From: Girardinichthys multiradiatus
Lineage: Eukaryota; Chordata; Actinopteri; Cyprinodontiformes; Goodeidae
Assembly (NCBI RefSeq): GCF_021462225.1
Contig: NC_061811.1
Coordinates: 24,575,663 to 24,639,662, forward strand
Reading direction: 5' to 3'
Length of the DNA stretch: 64,000 nt
Notes under the pieces: generated by a model
The model's input: only the letters and a program-made list of their open reading frames with translations
What the model was told of the DNA's origin: nothing
The model's database searches: none
Position numbers and translations under genes: made by a program
Part shown: piece by piece, positions 1 through 10,400 of the stretch
Position numbering within the stretch: the stretch's first letter is position 1
Layout of the letters: every line of letters starts with the position of its first letter

Positions 1-1814
1 AAACCATATAATAAATAAACCTGTCCGAAAAATCGGTCACACAAAAAGAGTTAACCCGATCTCGGACTTACGTCCCCTTGTAATTGATCCAGATAATCGC
101 GTTCCCTACCTGTCGTTCATTCTCAAACAAGCCCTTGGCGCTTTGGAAGACAGATCCAGATCAACTGGTGACAGTCACATTTTCAGAGTCCACTGATCAC
201 GGGGTTGATCTTAGTGTCAATAGTCAATATGTGTGCATATTGACGCAATGCGGATGTTAACGAGTAGAAGAATTGTTTTTCAGTGTTGCCTCTTACTACG
301 GTGCGGTCACTTGGATGAAAGAATTAAGAGGAAAACTGTTCTGTAGTTTATATGTTCAAAGTTAAAATTAGGAGAAAAATATACACCAACATTAAGGTGA
401 AATAGAAACAGAAAAAAAAAAAAACCTGCAGCCATATCTTCTGTAAATATGCTAGTAACTTCATAAAGAAATTCTTCTTTTAACATAATGATCAGCTGGG
501 AACCTACATGCTTGGAAACGACAGCTTTTTCAACATTTCGCCCTTTCTTCAAAATATGACCTCTTCAATATTTTCACTTTAATCACGAAACACAGGTGCA
601 ACCTTTTTCTCTATCATGTTTTTCTGGAAATCACATTTCAAACCTTGACATTTCTACTTTATTATGAAACGAATAGGAGAAATTAATCCACCTCGTTAAC
701 TGTTTTTCTCCATGAAACCGTAATATGGTAGCGGTTTTGCAGGAATAATTTCAAAAATATGCAATACTATTACAATAAAATATCGACCTATTGAGAATTT
801 CTTAAGATCTTAAAACGTGCTACGGAGTCAGACTGCATTTTGCAATGGTTTGTAGTTCTTTAAGCTGAACATGCCTTGCTTCCTGGTTCAGTAAAGGGGT
901 CCTGAAAAGCCACGCCCACAGAACCATCAACGTATTCCAGCTGCCACCACAAATTAATCTCCGCCACACCGGCCGAGATCAGGCAGCGGGTCCCAGTCCA
1001 GCGTCCCGGTGTAAACTTGGCCAAAGAGAGTGAGGCGAACAAACGTAAAGAAAAATCCAAGCAATCCTTGTCGTTTTTTCAAAAGGTGACTTGCATAGAA
1101 AATTCTAAACTCAATTCTCACACGATAAGAGAGCAACAGGACTAGTGTACATGCACATTAGTATTATTATTATTTCTATTATTAAAACGTATTCTAGTAG
1201 TTGTTTTGTGTTGACACTTTTGTTTGTTTTTGTTTACAATGACATTAAATATAAACGGTCACAGGATATGACAGCTGTTACCATATATTGTGACCGTACT
1301 GTAACTTATAGCAAAACACTAAATAAGTGAACCAAACTGTTTCTGGTGAATGTTTTATTTCCCACAAAGCACAAAAATACTTTTGATAACTTATTTCAAA
1401 ACTCTTACTGAAAATAGTATGTAAAAACAAAATACCTATAAATAATAGATTATATTATGACTCAATTTTCTTCATGTACAATTAACCCGTTTACATGCTG
1501 CAAAGTATAATACAAAGCCATTGGAAATTACAGAATTTCAACTAAACGTGTACTTTTTATTTAAAAGTTACATTTTCAAACATATGGTCTGTCAAAGGTT
1601 TCACTTGAAACTAATCATCTTTAAAAGATCAAAAACAAAATAAGAAGTATTTCTTTCTTATGTAAGTGCACATCTACTCTTCCAAATAAAAATTGTAAAG
1701 TAATTCCTCATAACTGTACAGTTATAGTAATAATAATCATGATAGTAATGACAGTAATAATAAAAAGGTATTTTTCAAGATAAACATATAAAAAAATACC
1801 ATAAAAATGAACAA
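1..1814. other. unassigned DNA, no gene recognised
   Basis: No convincing exon, RNA gene or named repeat is seen here. About 885-1060 is clearly richer in G and C than its surroundings and has short open frames on the minus strand, but neither frame resembles a protein I recognise and no splice-site pair is compelling. The rest is AT-rich with short A and T runs. It could be flanking sequence of the transposon relic that follows. Confidence 0.5.
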
Positions 1815-2099
1815 CAATGATTATATGACAAACAGGGAAGAAAAGACGGTTCCATCTCAGCAAGCTGCTGGGGTTCGGATTTGCAACACAGTTGGCATGG
1901 TACCACCGGTCACATACATCACAGTGGATCTGTGAGAGTAAATGCAACAATAAGACATATTTGTAGGGGTCACATTACACATTAGTTATACAAATTTTAC
2001 ATAATGCAAGCTTTGTGCTTGTTAACTGTTAACTTAATAGAAATCACCTCATCCAGAATGTTATTCCAATGTGTTTTTGTTTATACATCATCTAATGCT

Positions 2100-2640
2100 T
2101 AATTGTCATGCTCTTGCCAGGGTGTCTGCTGCTGCACTCAGCAGTCAGGTTCATTGGCTGCACCTGTGATTCTCTGCCAGCAGCTCAGTCAAGCCAGTCA
2201 TCTACATTTGTTTTTCTTCCCCTGTATACTGAGCTTCCAGAGTTCAATGTTGCCAGTTTATTTGAAAGCTTCAAATTGAGTAAATGTCCAGCGTTCCTTG
2301 CCTGCCTAACCTATTTTTGACCAAATCTTTTTTTTTTCTGGATTTTTCTGGAATTCCCCTGGATTTGCCCACGTTTGGACACCTCATTGGCTTTTGTTTT
2401 CTGGACATGACCTGGACTGTTCTCACAACCGCGATTTTTGCAAAGCCCTTTTATCTGTCAGCCTGTCAGAGATCAGGCCTGTCTTACGAACCTGCCTCAA
2501 GCTTCATCCCTGTCTGCCTGTCCCCTGTCATCCTTTCCAGACTCCAGATCAGGGTTTGTCTGCCTGCACCAAGGCTTGATTATTGTTTTAAATAAACATT
2601 TTAAAATGCAACACCGGTATCGGCTTCTCTTAATATCTGA
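2100..2640 (+). repeat. possible solo LTR or other repeat inserted in an intron of the relic
   Basis: This GC-richer block lies between the two PHD half-exons. It contains pyrimidine-rich stretches and an AATAAA (around 2590) shortly before its right end, as expected of a polyadenylating LTR or the 3' end of a processed element. I could not define termini or a target-site duplication, so the assignment is tentative. Confidence 0.25.
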
Positions 2641-3245
2641 TTTTCTGTTGCCTATCACTTAAAAGTTTTATGGCACTAACATTTTTATATTTGACAGGAA
2701 AACACACTTTCTTCAACAGGTACAACCTGTCTCTATATATTTCCTTTGACTAATTTATTATTGTGCAAAACAATTACACACAGTGAAGATTTGAAGTACT
2801 TGCACCATGTGCAATTACATACACATTCTGCACAGCAGCAGACAAAAAGTCACTGCATCATGTGATTCACACTACAGAATAAATCATAGATAGATGTCTG
2901 TCCAATCTTCTCAACACTCCACTGTCATGCTACCTGAACAGAGCTTAGAACATTTTAAAGTACTGCAAACACCCAGGCTACTGCCTGTATTAGCTCATAG
3001 TAGTACATATATTTGTGAAACAAGTGGTCTGCATGTCACTAGTTGAACATAATTACCCATGTATTCGTTTTCTTCAGTTGTTTCTTCTGCTTGTCTCCAG
3101 TAGTTGTTTTCTCCCCACAATGGTGGCACAGCTCACTAAGATCATCAAGAGATAGTTCACAATAAATTATATTATTACAAACTACATCAAAGTTTTAGTC
3201 ATTGCATTACTTTAAACTAGAAAGCAAAAAATTTAATTAAAATAC

Positions 3246-4442
3246 TGGTCTCCATCATCAGCGTAAATGCAATATGTTTTCTGAATTGAGACACAGCTGA
3301 CACGTCATTTCTAAACTGCAGGGATGCCTCTGCAAGTAGTTTTTCTGCATACTAATGATAAAACATAAAAAACATATAAACATGTGAAATACATGAAACA
3401 CATTTCACATCTGTCACATTTGAAATCAATACTCATGGGGTGTTTCAGAATAAAATTAACATCTGGACCAAAGATTTCCTGTTATAAAAGACCTTCACAT
3501 AAATTACACAGAAAAGACAAATCTACTTTGAGAACAAAAACTCCACAGGATGTTGAGTCCTTCTGAAGGGAGTGGGGCAGTGTACTTGCTGTCCATCTGG
3601 ATACGGACAAGCCTCTTTTTCTGACGAAGGCCCTGTAAAGTATAAAGAAGAAAATATGTCAGTTCGATATTGTAAACCATATTTGTATGCTTTCAAAGCA
3701 TAGTTATTTCAGTTCATTTTACTTTAATACCTTGTGAAAGTTAAGCATTGCTTTATTTTCAAACTGTCATTTCCCATGGGGTCCAAAACAACACTCCTTC
3801 TCTGTGAATGGTAGATTGCCTGTTAATTAGAGAAAACATTTCAATTTCTGAGCAAATATGACTAGCTATAAAAAACATTTATTATATATTTTTCATACTG
3901 CCAGTATCCAGTGACCAGGCTCATGAACTGCACCCAAAATAAGATGGTACTGATGTGGGTCACACTGAAAATTAAAGCAGTTAAATGAAATAGGTAAACA
4001 TGTGTTTGGTCATTAAGTTCAGTGTAATACACTTAGAAAAACACAGAAAATATAATAAATAGTATAACTTATCTCAGTCCTTACCTTGAATCTTGAGGAC
4101 TTTCCTTCCCAGATACGTGTCCACTCAAAAGAGTCTATGTGTAGAGCTTTTGTGTTTCCTCCCAAGTTATGTTTTTTCACTGCATTGGCTATGTATGCAT
4201 TAAGAATCTAGAGAACAAATAAGTTTTTTTTTATCAGTGCAGACTTTGTTAAATTATTGAAAGATATCCAGCGCTTCAGATAAAACATTGAATCATTTTA
4301 ACTAACCATAAATACATTTCCACCTCACTTTCAAGCTCTTGGTTTGGGCAAGTTCTGGCTATGTCCCAATAAAATAGTTTGTACGGGCCTATTTTTGCAA
4401 GCAAAACTTGGCAATTTTTGTCATCCCCTGCATCCTTCAAGC
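3246..4442 (-). CDS. Ulp1/C48-type SUMO-protease module, six open exons
   Basis: Six exons join in one frame with GT-AG borders: 4324-4442, 4085-4207, 3899-3964, 3731-3819, 3527-3632 and 3246-3351. Their phases are consistent and give about 203 residues without a stop. The catalytic triad of the family can be seen: His in GAVHEPGHWILA (3899-3964), Asp in VVLDPMGND (3731-3819), and Cys in STSCGVFVLK (3527-3632), preceded by the usual Gln of SLQKDS. The sequence ends with YAEKLLAEASLQF and runs towards the PHD exons. Known: these proteases cleave SUMO or similar modifiers. The adjoining integrase has a premature stop, so whether this module is still translated is unknown. Its first exon needs one base from an upstream exon that I could not place with confidence. 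Confidence 0.6.
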
Positions 4443-5476
4443 CTGTGTATAAATTATATAATTGTCATTTATGTAAAACATTTTAAGATTTATTAAAAAT
4501 GTTACAATATATTGACAATGTTCAACAAGACAGACTTTTGCTTAAAGTTTATAAGATATTTACAGTTTTCATAAAAGGGTGTTACAGCAGCAGGAGGTGG
4601 TATGGCAAGAAATCTTCAAAAGAACTATCCACCTAGCAAGAGTCAACTATAACAAAATAAAAATAGGATCATTTTATGATCATTAGATTTTTAATGTTCA
4701 GAAATACGTAGTCAACATGTAAAACTGAAGATGAGTCTGTGTTTGTTTAGTCACTTCATAATGCTCTGGGATATCACAGAGATAGCTCGCTTTTCTGCCA
4801 AACATTAGCTTGAAAGGTGAGAATTGCGTTGTGAGCTGTTCTTTTGTCCTCAGTCTGTTCATTCACTTTTTGTAGTATGGCCATTTTTTGTAGTATGTTA
4901 TTGCTCACCTCTGAATAGTGCCGTTCAGCCTCTCCACAAGCCCATTTGTTTGTGAGTGATAGGCAACACAGATACTTCTTTCAATTCCAAATATTTTGCA
5001 GACCTCTGTGTTGATCTGTACAGATTAATTATACATGTTTTAATTCAAAGTCAATTGACAAATTATTTGCCTAGATCAGTTAGTATGCGTTTAAGAACAT
5101 CAAACTGATAAATAAATTTCAAGATGCAGTTTGTGACATCAGCAGCGGACTTGGTTGGAATGGGATATGCACTGACCCACCTCGTGCAGTAGTCAATAAT
5201 AACGCAGATGTACTGGTTTCCTTGCTTGGTTTTTACCAACTTTCCAATAAGGTCCATTCCTATTAACTGAAATGGTACCTTAGCCTCGGAACATAGAAGA
5301 ACATAATCATATTAAAGTCAATATCAACATGCACACACAAAAAAAATAAATAAATCCAGTAATGACTTTTTTGTTAATTTGCTGCTCGTCACAAAGTAAT
5401 GTCTGTCTAACATTTGGACATGACATCTTTATCATGGCACTAATAACAATGAAAGAACAAAGGCTATATTGACCTA

Positions 5477-6745
5477 CAGGGGTTGGACAATTAAACTGAA
5501 ACACCTGGTTTTAGACCACAATAATTTATTAGTATGGTGTAGGGCCTCCTTTTGCGGCCAATACAGCGTCAATTCATCTTGGGAATGACATATACAAGTC
5601 CTGCACAGTGGTCAGAGGGATTTAAAGACATTCTTCTTGCAGGATAGTGGCCAGGTCACTACGTGATACTGGTGGAGGAAAACGTTTCCTGACTCGCTCC
5701 TCCAAAACACCCCAAAGTGGCTCAATAATATTTAGATCTGGTGACTGTGCAGGCCATGGGAGATGTTCAACTTCACTTTCATGTTCATCATACCAATCTT
5801 TCACCAGTCTTGCTGTGTGTATTGGTGTATTGTCATCCTGATACACGGCACCGCCTTCAGGATACAATGTTTGAACCATTGGATGTACATGGTCCTCAAG
5901 AATGGTTCGGTAGTCCTTGGCAGTGACGCGCCCATCTAGCACAAGTATTGGGCCAAGGGAATGCTATGATATGGGAGCCCAAACCATCACTGATCCACCC
6001 CATGCTTCACTCTGGGCATGCAACAGTCTGGGTGGTCCGCTTCTTTGGGGCTTCTCCACACCGTAACTCTCCCATATGTGGGGAAAACAGTAAAGGTGGA
6101 CTCATCAGAGAACAATACTTGTTTCACATTGTCCACAGCCCAAGATTTGCGCTCCTTGCACCATTGAAACTGACGTTTGGCATTGGCATGAGTGACCAAA
6201 GGTTTGGCTATAGCAGCCCGGCCGTGTATATTGACCCTGTGGAGCTCCCGACGGACAGTTCTGGTGGAAACAGGAGAGTTGAGGTGCACATTTAATTCTG
6301 CCGTGATTTGGTCAGCCGTGGTTTTATGTTTTTTGGATACAATCCCGGTTAGCATCCGAACATCCCTTTCAGACAGCTTCCTCTTGCGTCCACAGTTAAT
6401 CCTGTTGGATGTGGTTGGTCCTTCTTGGTGGTATGCTGACATTACCCTGGATACCGTGGCTCTTGATACATCACAAAGACTTGCTGTCTTGGTCACAGAT
6501 GCGCCAGCAAGACGTGCACCAACAATTTGTCCTCTTTTGAACTCTGGTATGTCACCCATAATGTTGTGTGCATTTCAATATTTTGAGCAAAACTGTTCTC
6601 TTACCCTGCTAATTGAACCTTCACACTCTGCTCTTACTGGTGCAATGTGCAATCAATGAAGACTGGCTACCAGGCTGGTCCAATTTAGCCATGAAACCTC
6701 CCACACTAAAATGACAGGTGTTTCAGTTTCATTGTCCAACCCCTG
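5477..6745 (-). mobile_element. Tc1-like transposon, copy 1 (1,269 bp)
   Basis: The element is bounded by inverted repeats that start CAGGGGTTGGACAAT and are flanked on both sides by the TA target dinucleotide (5475-5476 and 6746-6747). A second copy of exactly the same length lies at 20762-22030. The transposase is read on the minus strand from 6559. The paired-like DNA-binding N-terminus (MGDIPEFKRGQIVGARLAG) and the catalytic motifs LFSDES, YQDDNTPIH and SPDLNIIEPLW are present, but not in one frame. Copy 1 is broken twice relative to copy 2: a one-base loss in a C run near 5997-6000, and a TAA about 50 codons before the normal end (around 5622). Confidence 0.9.
5622..6559 (-). pseudogene. 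Tc1 transposase, copy 1, frameshifted
   Basis: The N-terminal 190 residues are open from 6559 to 5987: a helix-turn-helix DNA-binding region, then the first catalytic Asp in VLFSDEST. The frame then shifts, and the catalytic core resumes at 5942-5622 with AVYQDDNTPIH and QSPDLNIIEPLWG, giving a D..D(34)E-type arrangement. The tail (about 30 residues ending near GPTPY in copy 2) is lost to a stop. The frame break falls at the KHGGGSVMVW region, which is intact in copy 2. The product would be inactive as it stands. Confidence 0.85.
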
Positions 6746-7471
6746 TATGTACTAGTGAAAATAATTTCACGACTGGACTTACAGCATACAAGGACATCGA
6801 CAGCACAAAGCATGCAAAAAAAAAAACAGTGTAAAATGTTTTATTAAGATTGTAACTTCATACACAAACAGCAGTAAAACAAGGCTAATACTAAAGACTA
6901 AAGTTGATTATGATCTAAAATACATCAGTGATTAAGCTTTTCACACACCATTGTGAATATGTTTTGCAAAAATGTTATTCCTAAAGGAACAAGCAACAAT
7001 ACAATCATAATTGCTTTTAGAAATATTAGAAAGATAATCAGAAACAAAAAGAGTTGTAACAAAAAATAACATCTCCAGTTATGGTTTTGGATTGAGCAGC
7101 AACTCTGAAACTGTGCAGTTACAGGTAGTTATACGTAGAAGATTATCGTTTACAATCAAAATGACTTCCATTTTGCACAATTAAACCAAATACTAATAAA
7201 AGGAACCAAAGAGAAAACTCCTCCGGCTTGGAAAAAACACTACAGCCCCATGTGTCCATTTTAGCTTCAGTGAAAGCCTTTTGGGTCCGTTTGAATCAAC
7301 TCATTTATCAGCTTGTCAACTCTGCAGGCTGCCTACAGAAAACTGCTTTAAATTTCCATTTCAGCCCTTTAAGTTTCCATTAAATATTGAATTATGCACA
7401 TTTTTACTGCCAAAAACCAAGCAGCAGATCATCAGATGTGTCCTTGGTTCAAAAAGCTCCACTTGTGGATC
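6746..7471 (-). other. probable pttg1ip 3' UTR and flank
   Basis: This lies directly downstream of the pttg1ip stop codon on the minus strand. It is AT-rich with no open exon. A reverse-strand AATAAA occurs at 6840-6845, about 630 nt after the stop, and is a candidate polyadenylation signal. The 3' UTR extent is inferred, not shown. Confidence 0.35.
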
Positions 7472-10400
7472 TCAGGAAAATCTTGCATATGGGTTTGGCC
7501 CACTCAGCCCTACAATGACAAAAAAAATAAAAAAAAAACCTTAAGTGCAACGTTTTTATTATTAATGAAAACAGTTAGAGGAAATTAATTCTGCTCAGGG
7601 AATCAAAGAATTGGCTACTTTTAACATTTATAACTATTTTCATGAACATTTGTGGAGTTTTATAGAATTAAAGGACTATTTAAAAAAAATTAGATGATGT
7701 GAAGATTCCTGTGATAAGAAACCAGTTATAATAAAAACTATATACAGTACCGCCCATAATTAATTGGCACCCCTCGTAAAGATGCATAAAACAAACTTTA
7801 TATTTAATTTTTCTTTCCTTCAATAGCAAAGTCTAACCATCTATTTCAATTTTTGAATCAATCCTCAGTGGCAGAGTTGTTTGTACCCCTAATCTCTTTA
7901 AAAAACAGCATAATAGGCCTTTTTATTTATACTTTACTTTTTCAATTAATAAGGGCTTCTGCGAACTTCTAATTAGTAACCTATCACTTGTGAAATTGAA
8001 ATAACAGAGAGGTCCATTCCATTCAAACACTGGCCATAAGCTTGATAAAGATTCATATTTATGTTGCCACCACGAGAGCAGGATGGTGAGGGGGGATAAA
8101 AAAGACTCCTCATTGGTAAAGAACTGCAGCAAAGTGTAGCATCTTGATGTCACTGAAGCTCCAAATAAACATTAGAAACCATCTACACTTCAAGTGACTT
8201 TTCCTCAGGCTGCGAGAAAAGAGCGATTTAAAAAAAAAAAAAGTTGTTTCTGTCCTACCATCTCAAACATAAATATTTGGAATTTGCCAAAGTCTTCATT
8301 GCTTTGATCAGTTGAAATTAAGATTGTGCTTTTGGACAAAGCTCCAGGTACATCGGCATGAGACAAATGATGAATATCTGGAAATGCACATCATGCCCAC
8401 TGTTAAGTGCGGTGGAGGACTTGTGATGCTGTGGGTCTGTTTTGTCTTGTAAAAGTTCTAAAAATCTTGTTTTCATCCAAAAATCTGGCGGACTCTGGCA
8501 GTTAGAAAATAATCATTGGGTGTTTTAACAGGATAATAATTCAAAAGACATGGTCAAATCAACATAGTAGTGGTTCAGACACAGAATCTATCATATTCCA
8601 TGGCAATCATAGTCACAGCATCTAAATCCAACAGAAAGCTGAAGAGAAGAGAACACATGAGAGCTCTAATCTTGTCAAATGTCATAAGAATTAAGTGCTA
8701 TTCTATCGGGGATTGTGGTTTGCCAGCACGGGTGTCAATAAACATGCCACTGGTAACCAAATTACATCAGAAAAACTCACCGTATTTTTGCCTGATCTCC
8801 TGGTGTCTCTGATTCATCTCCGCTCTCCTGTAAAGACAGAACAACCCTCCATGAGCCACAAAGGAATTAATTCCTCAACCTGTCCAGCAACTGCAGAAGT
8901 CACAACCAGTTTGGGCTGATTACAGAATGACGTTTGCATTTTCCCCTCATCTGCACTGTGCTATGTAAGAAACCTGATACAGATCATGACTTTCAAAACA
9001 GCAGCAGCTGGTGGCACAACAACTTTGTTTTCTTAATCAGAAATCATAAAGAACAGTAAACTAGCTGTAATATTTATCTTAATATACTGTACACATAATC
9101 GTATAACTGCATAGCCTCTGAAAAATATATATGCTTGAAATAAATATATAGTATATTTTTATTCCCTGTACATCCATAGTAAAGTCATGGCAAACAACAT
9201 ACAGACTCACAGTGCTTTGCAAACGTAAATATATTGTCCCTTTAACATTTTCCGATTTTATAATGGTACAACAACAAACGTTATTGTATTTAATTAAAAT
9301 GTTATGTCAACAGCATCCTGAAGACCAAGGGACACAACAGACAGTTCAGGGAGAATGTTGTAGAGAGGTTTAAAGCAGGGTTAGGTAGTAAAATAATATC
9401 TCAAACTTTGAAAATCTTAAAGAACGTTTTGGCCTAATTGAAAAATACTACGTGTGGTGGAAAACTAATACTGTACACACCATCTGCAAACGGAAACATA
9501 GTAGTGGCAGCATCATGCTGTGGACATGTTTTTCTTAACAGAGACAGGAAAGCTGCTCAGAGTTGATACAGTGAGAGCTACAACAGCATAGACTAAAGCA
9601 GGGGTCGGCAACCCAAAATGTTGAAAGAGCCATATTGGACCAAAAACAAATCTGTCTGGAGCCGCAAAAAATTAAAAGCCTTATATAAGCCTTATAATGA
9701 AGGCAACACATGCTGTAAGTGTATATTAGCTATGTTAACCTACTATCAAAATGACTAAGTAGGCTACAAATACATAATAAGCAGTCATGATTAAATGTTT
9801 ATTTTCCCTGCAGCACATCCTGGAGAGAATGACGCACCACTTGACTACTCTGCTGTACGACGGTGCTTTAAGTTTAACTTCCATTACAATATTAATGTAT
9901 TATGTTTTGTTGCATTGATGAAATTACAGAAATACAATAAAGAAATCAGATTTTTGATGTCATTTTTATTTTGAGGATTCGAAAAAAACGGAACGTGCAT
10001 AACAGGCCTCCTGTAATTTCAGACCTCATCATGGAAATAAAATGCAGTCCTCTTCAATCCTCAATAATACTATACAATCCTATTCTCTTTCCCCCCTTAC
10101 CTGGGCAACAGACAGAGTGCCATAAAACAGCAGCCTTTTGAAAAGGTAAAGTGAATAAAATTTAAATAATACAGTTTTAGTTTGATTTCTGTGCATCATC
10201 CTCTTCTCTTTAGTTTTCTGCAAATGCTAAGTCAGTGCAAGGGTAAAACGCAGCAGCATCCTCTTCTTTTTTGACACAACGCAGTCATCCTCGGACCTGA
10301 GCAACAAAACACATTAATATCCCTATGTGCCATTCCAAATATATACTGCCAAAAATCAGAAATCACTTTATAAAAAAAGCCACTTTATTACTAAATATGT

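Larger units (their letters stand above)
1845..5290 (-). pseudogene. Ginger1-like transposon gene (integrase + Ulp1 protease + PHD finger), broken
   Basis: A multi-exon minus-strand gene reads integrase, then cysteine protease, then PHD finger. Integrase pieces lie at 5063-5290 (GMDLIGKL, VIIDYCTRW, ILTDLGK) and 4909-5015 (QTNGLVERLNGT), with a further fragment at about 4720-4850 (SPFKLMFGRKASY). An in-frame TAA at 5063-5065 falls where related integrases have Glu after ILTDxGK. The Ulp1 part follows (separate entry). The PHD finger lies at about 3060-3160 (LCHHCGEK) and 1845-1929 (CDVCDRWYHANCV). Known of the family: Ginger1 DNA transposons carry a gypsy-type integrase, often with Ulp1 or OTU protease and PHD domains, and host genes have arisen from them. 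The stop codon and missing pieces argue for a dead copy. Upstream exons and termini were not found. The alternative is a decaying domesticated gene. Confidence 0.6.

Noticed and set aside
2108..2662. Overlapping plus-strand frames of 61-103 residues
   Set aside because: They are in a pyrimidine-rich repeat with a poly(A) signal; three overlapping frames without domains indicate no coding.
5948..6659. Plus-strand frames over Tc1 copy 1 (and their equivalents at 20893-21944)
   Set aside because: Antisense to the Tc1 transposase; both copies give the same shadows.
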